Shown: positions 24,000 through 34,812 of the stretch, piece by piece | Layout of the letters: every line of letters starts with the position of its first letter | Numbering within the stretch: position 1 is the first letter of the stretch | Source of the DNA: Symsagittifera roscoffensis | Taxonomy: Eukaryota; Xenacoelomorpha; Acoela; Convolutidae | Assembly: GCF_963678635.1 (NCBI RefSeq) | Contig: NC_087069.1 | Span: forward strand, 19,814,660 to 19,878,659 | DNA: 64,000 nucleotides | Reading direction: 5' to 3' | Made by a program: the position numbers and the translations under genes | Notes under the pieces: generated by a model | Seen by the model: the letters and a program-made list of their open reading frames with translations, nothing else | Told to the model about the DNA's origin: nothing | Databases searched by the model: none

Positions 24000-25012
24000 A
24001 TTTACCTTGCTGGACTTTCGCAAAAAGACCCCTTTTCGTGCATATGTTGCAAATTTTGTCTCGCGCCGGACACTAAGAATGCGTTGCTGTATTTTTAGCA
24101 ATCTTTTTTTGTGAGGGCCTATCGTTGCTGTTTCTCGATGTCGTTCCTCCTCGTTTACGTACACCCCGCGGTTGAGACTTATAGCTGCCCCTTTTTTGGA
24201 CGAAATTTACCTGTTCCGTTTTTGTATTCGTAAATTTGCCATGATTGCAGGAAGTTCCCTGCTTTTTGATTTGAATCTGATTTTCGAGGCCATTCTCGCG
24301 TCTCACAGCGTAATCCAACGGTGCATGTTCGGGAGATTCGCTTTCTGCTAACTGGTCTTTTTGGACCTCGTCATTTGACATATTCGCGGTAAATAAATCT
24401 CTGATGGTTTCTAGCTTGAGTCCTCCATCATTGAATGCTGTACATTTAAAGTTGCCTTTGACTACGTGTTCTGTGAGCCCACAGTGTTCTAAGGATTCCG
24501 TTTTACCCTGTTTTCGTGTGAAGGTTTGATAAAGATCGAATGTTATATTTCTTGGTTTCACAGACAATGCTTGTAAGCGGCCCCTCAAATCTCTTGCCGT
24601 TGTATCGTGTATTTTTAGGTTAAAGTAGTATTGATTCACTCCATTTTGGCCTCCGGTCACGGCACAGACATAGTTAACTCCGAATCTTCTTGTCTGCTTC
24701 ATCCCACGGCACACCGTCCACGGTGGGTCCGAGATTGTCTAGGAGTTTACACTGATTCTTCCATTGGACTAAATTTTCTTGGTTACGCGGTTCACGATCT
24801 CTGACTAGCACGTTTGTTTCACCGTTTATTGGGAGTTCATACCCCGGCTCTTGTGATTTGCGTTTTGTTAAATGTGGTCCGCGTAAATTTTGTAGGATGA
24901 TTCCGTCTTTTGCAATTATCCCTGGGAAAAATTGTAGATGGTTCTGCTGTGGATTTTTGCCGAAAAGGCGGAATACCGAGCGGGTTTTTTGAAATGTATT
25001 ACCCTCACCCAA
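24000..25012 (-). mobile_element. Gypsy fossil: gag region
   Basis: The minus-strand readings include IIAKDGIILQNLRGP and EADKKIRS, which parallel the gag of the 26-kb element (VIIAKENLDLESLYGP and EADKKMRS). A later part shows a cysteine-rich KICNICTKRG block of zinc-knuckle type near 24030. The three Gypsy elements in this window share this gag type. Confidence 0.8.
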
Positions 25013-25330
25013 AAGGTGAAATATAATTTATGTCTAGTGAAGTTTATGTGCTAGATAAGAATGAGACAAGAAAGATAACAACTTAAATTCAACTCACTAT
25101 GTTTAAGTCTGGCTGACACTGACCTCGAATCATTTGAGAGACAGTGCCTCATAGCAACTAGTATATATGTCATTACGTATAAATAGGTACTTATTTAATC
25201 AGCAGACTTCTTTATGTTAATCAATGTAAGTTAAGTTTATAATATGTAATCGTTAGCAACTGCTAGTTCTAGCACCTAAATCTATATCACCATTAAAGGA
25301 TGTTTTGCTTTAATATCCGTACGGATAACA
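24995..25330 (-). repeat. 5' LTR of the minus-strand Gypsy fossil
   Basis: Partner of the LTR at 15487-15822, differing at roughly 8% of aligned positions. On the minus strand it starts TGTTATCCGTACGG and ends GGGTAATACA, a TG...CA boundary. The outside bases 25331-25335 read CCCAC. Confidence 0.88.
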
Positions 25331-25589
25331 CCCACCACGGTGAAAATTGAGAAAAAAAAACAATTCAGGTTATTTAAACGGGTTTAAATAAGCGAAAAGG
25401 TGGATAAGTTTTCATTTTTTATAATTTTTTTCTCATGTTCAATTGTAACACTGTCGGTATCGTATGATTGTATTGAACATATTTGAATGAAAACTAAGGA
25501 TATGGCAATGGTTTAAGGAAAAATGGATATTTTGTTCTGCCTTTTTTAAAATAATTTTCTAACGATAAGTGCTAGAGACACGATTTTAT
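25331..25589. other. Short AT-rich spacer between the old Gypsy LTR and repeat R3
   Basis: I see no gene. It begins with the proposed right target-site copy (CCCAC) and ends where the R3 module starts. Confidence 0.5.
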
Positions 25590-26050
25590 ATTCGTTCACC
25601 CTCGTTCTTTGGGTTAGTAGTTTTTTGTATGTCCTCAGCCAATATTGGGAAAATCAGTTTTATGAGAAAACAATTATTATATGCTAACTGTCTAATTGAA
25701 ATGGTCGAGTAAAATGAGGGGAATGTGGGCCGCTTTATGCTGGTTATTAGAACCATCCAACCATCCAATTAATAATCAGTAAAATGAGTCGCACAAGCAG
25801 CCCTTTTTTCTAGAAAGAAAATATTTTCTTTGATATTTGTTAGCTCATGACATGTATAATTTAAGGTATAAAAAGAATAGGAAAAAGTGTAAGCTAGGGT
25901 TTGGCATATGGGGCGAATATTGTTGCCATATTGGCAAAACTGGACAGTCAACATAAATCAACTGGGGTTGCTGATTGTTTTTTTTTACTATGTTTTTTTC
26001 TTGAAAATGTTTTTTCTCTGTAACCTTTGGTGCATTGTAATCGAGGAACA
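25590..26050 (+). repeat. Repeat module R3, copy 1, left part
   Basis: It aligns with 35310-35765. Shared landmarks are TTTGGGTTAGTA, TTTTTGTATGTCCTCAGCC, AATAATCAGTAAAATG, AAGCAGCCCTT, AAGCT-GGGTTTGGCA and GCATTGTAATCGAGGA. The module is interrupted at 26050 by the plus-strand Gypsy element and resumes at 32640, so the two flanks together equal the uninterrupted copy. Confidence 0.85.
26046..26050. repeat. Left target-site duplication AACAG
   Basis: The five bases before the 5' LTR are AACAG, repeated immediately after the 3' LTR at 32640-32644. Five bases is usual for Ty3/Gypsy integration. Confidence 0.88.
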
Positions 26051-26258
26051 GTGTTGTGATTTGTTTTAGTATGTTATAATGACCTTCGGTATTTTAATTA
26101 ATACCAGTTTAGTTACGACCATCGGTCGATATGAACGGAAGTTCAGTTGTCCTTTTTAACGTTCTTAATTCAACTACTTCCTTTTAACGTTTTAAAATTT
26201 AAGCTTATGTACATACCTTGTACATACAGACAGACACATAGACTTAGAATAGTTTATT
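26051..26258 (+). repeat. 5' LTR of the younger Gypsy element
   Basis: It begins TGTTGTGATTTG and is nearly identical to 32436-32638. It contains a palindromic core (GGTATTTTAATTAATACC) and ends AATAGTTTATT, directly before the primer-binding site. Confidence 0.93.
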
Positions 26259-27329
26259 TTGGCGCAGTCAAATGATTCGAATGTGCGTGGAATTCCCCCC
26301 TTTTGGCCTAATCACACTCTAGAGCCACCGCATGCCTGGACCCAATGGAGCGACCAATTCCCATTGGTGATCATTGCTAAAGAGAATCTGGATTTAGAGA
26401 GCCTATATGGACCAGAGATACCGGAGACGCAAATTCCAATTTTGGAACAAGCAACAAGCAGCGAGTCGGACGCGGAAAAAGCCAACAGAGAGAGCAGGAA
26501 CAAAAGCACAATGAAACAGTACGAATCCGCAGAAGAGAAACGGATCAACGAAGAGAAAAGTAAATTTAATGGAATGAGACGAACGGAGGCGGACAAGAAA
26601 ATGCGATCAATTTTATTTTTAGCCCTAGGGAGCAAAAGAAAAAGAGTTTTTACACAAAAGAACCCGAGAGTCAAGATTCTAGCAATATCGTTCTATGAGT
26701 TCTGGACTCTACTAGACGCAGCATTTAACAAACCGCCCAATATTACGTTCGAAAGATGCAAACTACTAAATCGAAAGCAAAAAGATTGCGAGTCGTACGA
26801 ACAATTCTGGGGAGCACTGACGGACCTAGCCAGCACGTGCAACATCAAGGAATCCGACGAGGCAGAATGGATAAGGGATATCTTCATTTGCAATATGAAG
26901 AACACAGACACCCAGAGGAAGCTACTTTCAGCTACCATAAGCCCGTCGGAAGCACTTAACCAACCCCTAATCGATGAAAAGGGATATTTTAATCACCAGA
27001 AACTGACAAATATGTCACGTTCATTGACCAACGGGACAACTTTTAAATCTATTAGTAACCACAATCATATCAAAAAGGAACCAAGTTTAAACATCAAAAG
27101 GAGTAACTCGTGCATGAAATGCGGAAATACATTTACGAAAGGGCACTTAAACGTTTGCCCAGCGAAGAACATAATCTGTAAAAACTGCAATTATAAGGGG
27201 CACTTCGCCAAATTATGTAAATCACGCAATAAGAGACCAACTGTAAATAATGTATCAAATAATTTCGTAAATACTGAGAATTGTACATACACACCTCCGG
27301 AAAACTCGTGGATGGAAGAAAAAGAATAG
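26259..27329 (+). mobile_element. Gypsy element: gag region
   Basis: A long open frame of about 356 codons that runs back to the LTR edge. It contains a Trp/Pro-rich N-part (PPHAWTQWSDQF), a Lys/Glu-rich linker at ~60-115, a helical capsid-like part at ~115-235 (FYEFWTLLDAAF, ESYEQFWGALTDLAS) and two zinc knuckles. The first is C-x2-C-x7-H-x3-C at about 285-300; the second, CKNCNYKGHFAKLC at 307-320, is a canonical C-x2-C-x4-H-x4-C. It would coat and package element RNA. The initiating codon cannot be settled from sequence. Confidence 0.9.
26260..26269 (+). promoter_or_regulatory. Primer-binding site, tRNA-Ser type
   Basis: TGGCGCAGTC follows the 5' LTR directly. It is complementary to a tRNA 3' end GACTGCGCCA. 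The insect elements 17.6 and 297 are known to use GGCGCAGTC-type sites with tRNA-Ser. The match here is about ten bases, so the tRNA assignment is probable rather than certain. Confidence 0.7.
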
Positions 27330-27335
27330 TGCGAC

Positions 27336-28764
27336 GTGATAAATGCGTGGAATGAGTACGGACAGAGTGACGATGACGACTTCTCGGTGTTGAGCGTCAG
27401 AACTATTTACGACAATAATGGTCTCGAAACAAAGAAACTCCTGAACCTAGGCATCGGCTGGGACATGATTGTAAATATGAACAAACCTGTAGATTCAGCA
27501 AGCCCGGTAAGCTTTTTAAAACAGAATGTTCTACATGAAATTAAACTAAGATACCCAAACCTCAAGATACACCAAGTGGAGAAAAGAATAAAAGACCTAT
27601 ACTGCGGATTCACCAACGATACGATCAATATTTTGAGAAAAATAATTGTCAGAACACAGTCCAATGGGTGGATCAGCGAAGAAACCCCATTCTTCATAAC
27701 CGGCGGACACGAGCGAAACATATTGGGGAACGACAATTTACCCAAACTGGGCATAGAAATAACGAAAAGGAAATGCCCCCAACCAATCTGCATGGTCAAT
27801 CAACCCACACTCGAGAGTGAGTACAAAAACTTACCTTCTTTATCAGACAACATTTTTAACGAGTTCAAGAACTTATTCACTAGAGTGGTGAAAATACTTA
27901 ACGATCGGAAGGTAACCCATTTTCACACACCTTTTGAACCAATACAGTCCAAAGGGAGAAGAGTACCACTACATTTACTCGTGGCAGTGAACGAAGAGTT
28001 AAAAAGAATGGAAAAAGAAGATCACATAATAAAATTAGAGAAATGCGACGAAGATTGCCTCATCAGCCCAACTGTAATCACTCGGAAAAAGGATACTTCA
28101 ATAAAACTGGCACTTGATTCTAAGCTTTTAAATGATCAAATTTTTAAAAATAAGTATCGAATGCGAACTGATCGATAATGAACTGATCGATAACGTGGCA
28201 CTCCAAATTTCAGAAAAACCCAATGGGCGAGTGTGGTTTAGTAATTTAGACCTGAAAAACGCCTATAGCCAACTTCAACTTTGCAATCAAACAAGTAAAC
28301 AGTGCAATTTTAGCAAATTAGGCGGCAAAACGACAGTAACGTATCGGTTTCTTACGGGATTTTACGGATTAGGAGACATGCCCAATGAATTCCAACGGGT
28401 CATGGACTCAATGTTGAAAAATTTACAAATTGTTAAAAATTGTTACCCGTTTACAAATTGTTACATAGACGACATCCTGGTAGCCTCGCGTGGATCCCTG
28501 GAAGAACGCAAATCAATAGTGTACAAAATTTTATCAATCTTAGATAATAACAAAATGGCAGTGAAATGGGGGAAATGCGCATTTTTTAAATCTGACATCG
28601 AATGGCTTGGCTTCAAGATCTCAGGCAATGGAGTACGACCGTTGGTCGGTAAAGCCGACGCAATAAAAAAAAATTTGCCAACCCCGAAGAATATTTCTGA
28701 ACTTCGCTCATTTTTCGGCTCAATAAACCAATATGTAAAATTCGTCACTATTTATCCACGCTAA
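27336..28764 (+). mobile_element. Gypsy element: protease and reverse transcriptase regions
   Basis: The first part carries a protease-type block (VDSASPVSFLKQN) and the pre-RT linker ending in GRRVPLHLLVAVNEEL. RT follows with LALDSKLLND, LDLKNAYSQLQL, the FYGLGDMPNEFQRVMD block, the active-site strand CYIDDILVAS and the thumb entry WLGFKISGNGVRPL. These are the standard Ty3/Gypsy RT blocks in order. Confidence 0.92.
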
Positions 28765-28863
28765 GCTCCCCTCTTTGACCTCTTCTAAACAAAAAATCGT
28801 TATACAAATGGGATACCAGCCATTCAATAGCGTTTGAGAAGTTAAAAACGGAAATTGTAAATA

Positions 28864-29751
28864 TTGAATATTGCAGAAAACAGCCATTTTGATATAAAAG
28901 AGAAGACAAAACTAAAAACGGACGCTTCACCAAGCGGACTAGGGGCTTCCCTAGAACAATTACAGGGCGACCAGTGGAAAACAATCGCGTTTGCATCCCG
29001 ATTTTTAAACAACCATGAAGTGAAATATTCTACCAACGAATTAGAGTTGCTGGGAGTCGTATGGGCTGCAGAACATTTCAGAAACTACCTGTACGGAACA
29101 GAATTCCAAATAGTAACTGACCACAAAGCGTTACTATCAGCACTTTCGGCAAATCATGGAAATAAAACGATGCACAGCCGATTGACCCGCTGGGTAAACA
29201 GACTCTTACCTTTCAATTTTAAAATTTCACATTTACCAGGAAAGGACATGGGCTTTACGGACCTTTTATCTAGACTTCCTTCGGGCAAAGCCCTTCCAAT
29301 TTCACATTATGACGACGAATTTGTAGTCGCTTCAATCGACAGAATTCAAAAAATTTTATCGACTAATAAAGATTCTAAATTACTTACTGTAAATTCTGTG
29401 GATAGACCAGCGGTCGCTGTAAATACTAATTCACGAGTTAATACAATCCCATCGGGAAACGAAAATTCAAGCGACGTGATTGGTCAGAATCAGTTGAATA
29501 GCTCTTTAGTTTTACTCAATCTCAAGATTAATGCTGCTATCATATCTTGTATCGCTCAGTCGATAAAAATTTGCCACAATAATCACTCTCGGACAGAAAA
29601 TTGTACTACAATTTGCCAACCAGTCGATAATTCTAAGTTTAATTTTAAAAATATTACTTTTTCGGACAAAGTCCTTTTACATTTCTTACTACCAAACAGA
29701 CACTTCATACCATCTAACAAAAAAAACAAGAACTCCCAATGGACAAAGTGA
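28864..29751 (+). mobile_element. Gypsy element: RNase H region and linker
   Basis: RNase H blocks are visible: LKTDASPSGLGASLEQ, IAFASRFLNNHEVKYSTNE, TDHKALLSAL and LPFNFKISHLPGKDMGFTDL with LLSRLP. About 140 residues of low-complexity linker with many Asn and Ser follow before the integrase. Confidence 0.92.
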
Positions 29752-29980
29752 ACGAACCCCTTTTGATCATCCCCGAAGAACATAATATTGCTCTCAAACT
29801 CAGAGACGACAGACTTCCACCCGACCACCAGACCTCTTAAGAAGATATAAGGCCGAACTGAATTTACCGAATTCCCCACTTCGCCCTGAAAACCACTGTT
29901 CGGAGAAATTGCTTCAGATCATGACTAGAGAAAACAAGATGCTGTGGGATCTGATAGAGACGATAAAGAGGAACTGACCG

Positions 29981-32103
29981 ATGGGCATACACGGGACTTA
30001 CATGAAGAACTACATCAAAGATTTACACGTGAAGGATGAGCTACTCTTTTTAGACAATAAACTAGTCGTCCCAGCTACCATCAGGGGAACTTTTAATTCA
30101 ATGCTACACGAGACCCACCCAGGACAGTTCGGGATGAGATCCCTCGCCGAATATTTGTGGTGGCCACATATTTACCGGGAAATTTATCATCACGGGAGAA
30201 CATGTACCCAAGGTTTAAAAGCGGGTAAGAACATTAAAGTGTTACTAGGCACCCATAATATTTCGAAACTTCCGACGTTGACATTCGCAAACGAGGAAAG
30301 TAATTTGGATTTTGCGGGACCGTTGGATGCTAGCTGGGGTAACAACAAATACATTCTTCTTTGCATCGACCGTTACACTAAGTTTCCTTGGCCAAGATTG
30401 TCAATAACACCTCTACAAGAAACGTACTTTCATTCCTAAACAATTACTGTCGTCTTCACGGATTCCCAAGAAAAATTAGAGTCGACCATGCGTCAAGCTT
30501 TCTTTCACATGATTTCAAAAACCTCTGCGCTAAATTTAATATAGAAATCGTTTACTGCACTGTCGGAGACCGCAGATCCAACGGGCTAGTGGAAAGACTA
30601 GTGTACACAATTAAATCGAAATTACTGGCAATGTCATTCGAAGTACCCAAACCATCTCTAAACGATTCGATCGAGAAAATCATCTGGAACCTGAGAATCT
30701 CAAAACGAACGGCGATCGGCTGTACTCCGTTTGAAAAGCATTTTAATAGAGTAGCGAACACTAGGTGGAAAAATTTTATGTCCAATATTGACTATTTAGA
30801 TAAAGTAAAGGCTATATTGTCCAAAGAGCGGGCTACTAACTGGGAACTACACGGCGGGGCAGAAGATGGCTATTTGGACGAGGAGAAGGACAGCACGTCG
30901 GACCCAGAAGAAAACTTGCCTTTAGCTAGGACTTTCAGCCTACACACAAACCCGGACGACACTACCCGAACTTCAGATCCACTGGGAAAAAGAAAAGCAG
31001 TAATGGGAGGTAACTTATATATAAAAGTGTCCAACAGGAAAAATAGGGACCCTTATTTTAATCTGGTTAAGAAGGATATCATGGTTTCTTCAGAGCACAC
31101 AGCTACCCTCGACAACGGCCACGTTTTACGTAAATCGGATCTGGCTATAAAAGGAAAAGTACTTCCAGGGCCCAAAAAAATAGTGAATCAGACACCCACT
31201 GGGCATAATACTCATACTCATTCGAGTTTAGCTGGGAAAAGGAAACTCTCTCCACCGAAGAAAGCTGGATCGACAACAGCCGGCCACTCGAGACAAGGCA
31301 CTCCGAGAAGGGAGATTATCAGAGCAGGGACTAGCGCACCGACCGCGAGCTCGGCCACTCAAGACTCTCCAAGACTTTCTTCAGGTTCAACCTCCTTAAA
31401 TCTAGATTCGTGGGACGGGATAATCGAGGATTACCTTAACGATGTGACCAATAATAACGTACCTCAAAACCCCCATACCGAGTCTAATCAGGGCTTAAGT
31501 ATTACAGGTCATGTCGAATCCCCACTATTGAGCTCAGAATGGACAGCGAACAACGACCCACGGGAGATTGTGGTCATACACGACGCGAATACTACTGAAG
31601 GATCACAGGACAACCCAATTATGATAGACCGTAATCCGGAACAGACGACCAGCGTGACTCCAAAGACCCGAAATTCTAGACCACGCAGAAATGTGGGCCC
31701 CCCACAGTTTTTCGGAAATCGGAGATATATAGACGTGGTGCAAGAGAAAGACGACCTAGGGGCGCCAACTACTGTATTCTCTCAGGCACCGGAATTTCAC
31801 AGTTCTATTTTCGCGGTCAACTCTCCTTCTGACCTTTTGACTCCATTAGCGGAGGCGCCTCCCAGACAGATCCTAGTCGCAGAAACTACGTTGTCATGGT
31901 CTTCAAGGAACTCCCTCCCGACGGTCAGACTTGCAACTTCAACCACGAAGACTCACCTCCACGAGAATTCTTCGGACTCAAACTTAACTTACCCGACCTC
32001 AAAGGACCCCTCATTAGAGATGGACAACTATGGTGAGATCTCATCAACTATAGATTCAGAATTGAGAGCTAAATTGGATGAGTTTGAGGACCAATTCTTG
32101 TAA
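29981..32103 (+). mobile_element. Gypsy element: integrase and long C-terminal tail
   Basis: The N-part has the integrase zinc region (LHETHPGQFGMRSLAEYLWW), then the core with LDFAGPL, HGFPRKIRVDHASSF and SNGLVERLVYTIK, and the GCTPFEKHF block. A ~350-residue tail rich in Ser, Thr, Pro and Asn follows, with a basic RPRRNVGPPQFFGN block near its middle that recalls the tails of the other two elements. Such a long tail is unusual compared with a typical Gypsy integrase and may be lineage-specific. Confidence 0.9.
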
Positions 32104-32435
32104 TCGACATATCAATTCAAACTTAACAAAACAATTCTGTAATCCATAATTTCCGACGGACTTTTTAATTTTACCTGTAGATACAATTGTACATGTTAAT
32201 GTACATGTTGTGGATTAGTTTTATTTAGTTAGTTACCGTATTCTGTAAAAATTGTAATTCTGTATAGACACCCTGTACATTGCTACATTCTCTTTCAATT
32301 GTGGATTTTATTTTGCCGCTGTATATTTACTCTCTGGGCGCAGTTTGTAAAATTCTTCCATTTTCTGAGGGGGAAAAAGGGTGTATATAGAGTTATATAG
32401 TTAGTTTGCAGTTTCATTTTTCTCCCGGTGGGAAA
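32104..32435 (+). mobile_element. Gypsy element: 3' untranslated region
   Basis: Sequence between the tail stop and the 3' LTR. It has no coding features. Just before the LTR, GAGGGGGAAAAAGGG at about 32367-32381 is a purine-rich run that fits a polypurine tract, although it lies about 55 bases upstream rather than directly abutting the LTR. Confidence 0.55.
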
Positions 32436-32639
32436 TGTTGTAATTTGTTTTAGTATGTTATAATGACCTTCGGTATTTTAATTAATACCAGTTTAGTTAC
32501 GACCATCGGTCGATATGAACGGAAGTTCAGTTGTCCTTTTTAACGTTCTTAATTCAACTACTTCCTTTAAACGTTTTAACATTTAAGCTTATGTACATAC
32601 CTTGTACATATAGACACAAAGAATTAGAATAGTTTATTA
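32436..32639 (+). repeat. 3' LTR of the younger Gypsy element
   Basis: Nearly identical to 26051-26258. The following bases 32640-32644 are AACAG, matching the bases before the 5' LTR. Confidence 0.93.
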
Positions 32640-32786
32640 AACAGGATGATGAGAGTTTTTTTTGAGAAATTTCCATTCAGGGTTATGGAATATTGAAAAG
32701 GTAGACGAAAATAAAAAGAGAACAATTTTGATTGTGTTTGCTATCATTCTGATATAAATAATGAGATTTACAAAATTTTCACCTAA
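32640..32786 (+). repeat. Repeat module R3, copy 1, right part
   Basis: GGATGATGAGA-TTTTTTTTGAGAA, GAAAAGG-AGACGAAAATAAA and TTTGCTATCATTCTG align with 35768-35925. This is the continuation of the R3 module split by the Gypsy insertion. Confidence 0.85.
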
Positions 32787-33110
32787 CTTGAGTGTTATCA
32801 TCCCTGTGTATAAATGCAATCACAATTCTTGCGTAATTCTATTTTTAGTGCTGCTCACGATGATTGTACCACTATCAAAACCAACGACTTTTCTGTAATA
32901 CAACTTCAATTTGCTTTGGTCTGGAAACGTGTAAATTGTAGTTAAAGATGCTTACTTGTCAACGACTTCAATTGTTATTGTGGTCCGTTATTGTAGTCCA
33001 GTACAAAATTGCTGACCATCAAAAACACCCTTGTTCTAAACTGCCTTGTTCTTAACTGAATTATTACTGCCGTACTAAATCATCGTTTTTACCTTGTACA
33101 GGAAGTACAT

Positions 33111-33410
33111 TCATGAATTTTTCTTAAATTTAGATCCAAAAAATCTTGCCGGCAACTGGCACAAATAATTGTTGACAATTTTTGTACATTTGACTTCGGA
33201 ATCAGGTAGCAATAGCGTATATTTCATGGAAAGTTTGTAGATTATTTTTCCACGGAAATTTATCAAATGAAGGGTTGTTATTGGTTCCAGACAAATGGGG
33301 CATTCGTTTGTCAATTGTTTTAAACGGATTTTTATGCCAAAAATCACAGCATTAAATTGAATGGTGGAAAAACAGATAGGACAGACTTTTTTGCTTTTTT
33401 CCGCAATCAT
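33111..33410 (-). CDS. Small protein with two CPxC knuckles, unassigned (copy 1)
   Basis: An ATG-started frame of 99 codons. Two CPIC knuckles at residues 10-13 and 37-40, 23 residues apart, resemble half of a RING, U-box or zinc-ribbon site, with CPICFSTIQ and ECPICLEPI each looking like a RING first loop. The remaining zinc ligands of a full RING are not obvious: later cysteines are at about 74 and 84. The C-end is basic (FFGSKFKKNS). No partner gene or promoter is visible, and the frame lies wholly within a repeat unit, so it may be a fragment of a transposon or a decayed multi-copy gene. I do not recognise the family. Confidence 0.4.
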   Translation of the reverse strand: MIAEKSKKVCPICFSTIQFNAVIFGIKIRLKQLTNECPICLEPITTLHLINFRGKIIYKLSMKYTLLLPDSEVKCTKIVNNYLCQLPARFFGSKFKKNS

Positions 33411-34126
33411 TGCAAAGAGTGTTTAAAGATCATTTATTCACCCTTGCGCATGCTTCTGTCTGATGCGAAATGATTGCAGAGTTTTTTGTTGTAGATGGGA
33501 GGCCTTGAGTATAGATTATGACATTTAGATGGCAATATGCGAGGTGACGCTATCTTGCCATACTGTATATAAAAACTCGATATAAAATTTTTTTAGTGGT
33601 TAGTTTTTTCCATAGGCTTTTAAATGTATATTGGTAACATGGCTGGGCGCTTTTACTCGGAAAATTAATTACCAATGTTGATCAGCAAGTATCATCGCGT
33701 CTGCAAGTATATAGAGCCACCATAATAATTTTTCGTTGGCATAATTTAAATGGTTATTTAAATGAGAAACTTGATTTAGCACCAATGATATGATGATCCA
33801 AGCTTGAGTGTTATCATCCCCGTGTATAAATGCAATCACAATTCTTGCGTAATTCTATTTTTAGTGCTGCTCACGATGATTGTACCACTATCAAAACCAA
33901 CGACTTTTCTGTAATACAACTTCAATTTGCTTTGGTCTGGAAACGTGTAAATTGTAGTTAAAGATGCTTACTTGTCAACGACTTCAATTGTTATTGTGGT
34001 CCGTTATTGTAGTCCAGTACAAAATTGCTGACCATCAAAAACATCCTTGTTCTAAACTGCCTTGTTCTTAACTGAATTATTACTGCCGTACTAAATCATC
34101 GTTTTTACCTTGTACAGGAAATACAT

Positions 34127-34426
34127 TCATGAATTTTTCTTAAATTTAGATCCAAAAAATCTTGCCGGCAACTGGCACAAATAATTGTTGACAATTTTTG
34201 TACATTTGACTTCGGAATCAGGTAGCAATAGCGTATATTTCATGGAAAGTTTGTAGATTATTTTTCCACGGAAATTTATCAAATGAAGGGTTGTTATTGG
34301 TTCCAGACAAACGGGGCATTCGTTTGTCAATTGTTTTAAACGGATTTTTATGCCAAAAATCACAGCATTAAATTGAATGGTGGAAAAACAGATAGGACAG
34401 ACTTTTTTGCTTTTTTCCGCAATCAT
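34127..34426 (-). CDS. Small protein with two CPxC knuckles, unassigned (copy 2)
   Basis: The duplicate of the frame at 33111-33410, offset by 1016 bases. The translation differs at one residue (CPVC instead of CPIC in the second knuckle), keeping both cysteines. Because the duplication is so recent, retention of the frame is weak evidence for function. A diverged third relative lies at about 35980-36230 on the same strand without a comparable open frame. Confidence 0.38.
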   Translation of the reverse strand: MIAEKSKKVCPICFSTIQFNAVIFGIKIRLKQLTNECPVCLEPITTLHLINFRGKIIYKLSMKYTLLLPDSEVKCTKIVNNYLCQLPARFFGSKFKKNS

Positions 34427-34812
34427 TGCAAAGAGTGTTTAAAGATCATTTATTCACCCTTGCGCATGCTTCTGTCTGATGCGAAATGATTGCAGAGTTT
34501 TTTGTTGTAGATGGGAGGCCTTGAGTATAGATTATGACATTTAGATGGCAATATGCGAGGTGACGCTATCTTGCCATACTGTATATAAAAACTCGATATA
34601 AAATTTTTTTAGTGGTTAGTTTTTTCCATAGGCTTTTAAATGTATATTGGTAACATGGCTGGGCGCTTTTACTCGGAAAATTAATTACCAATGTTGATCA
34701 GCAAGTATCATCGCGTCTGCAAGTATATAGAGCCACCATAATAATTTTTCGTTGGCATAATTTAAATGGTTATTTAAATGAGAAACTTGATTTAGCACCA
34801 ATGATATGATGA

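Larger units (their letters stand above)
15487..25330 (-). mobile_element. Ty3/Gypsy LTR retrotransposon fossil with internal triplication
   Basis: A minus-strand Gypsy element of about 9.8 kb bounded by two same-direction LTRs (about 15487-15822 and 24995-25330). Parts in transcription order: gag (about 25000-24000, including a zinc-knuckle region), protease (about 23780-23590), RT and RNase H (about 23550-21850), integrase (about 21460-20110) and a charged tail repeated three times as 1372-bp units (about 20210-16100), ending near 15851. CCCAC abuts both outer edges (15482-15486 and 25331-25335), a plausible 5-bp target duplication. LTRs differ at roughly 8% of positions, so the insertion is old; the element is broken, with well over ten breaks. 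Without the extra tail units its length would be near 7 kb, normal for the family. Confidence 0.92.
26051..32639 (+). mobile_element. Ty3/Gypsy LTR retrotransposon, comparatively young, broken
   Basis: A plus-strand element of about 6.6 kb with ~205-bp LTRs (26051-26258 and 32436-32638/9), AACAG target duplications, a primer-binding site, and gag, protease, RT, RNase H, integrase and tail in Gypsy order. The LTRs differ by about six or seven substitutions and one short indel (roughly 3%), so it is clearly younger than the 15.5-25.3 kb fossil. It is broken, with about five breaks in pol. It inserted inside a local repeat module whose empty paralogue is at about 35.75 kb. The gag type matches the other Gypsy elements here. 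Confidence 0.95.
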
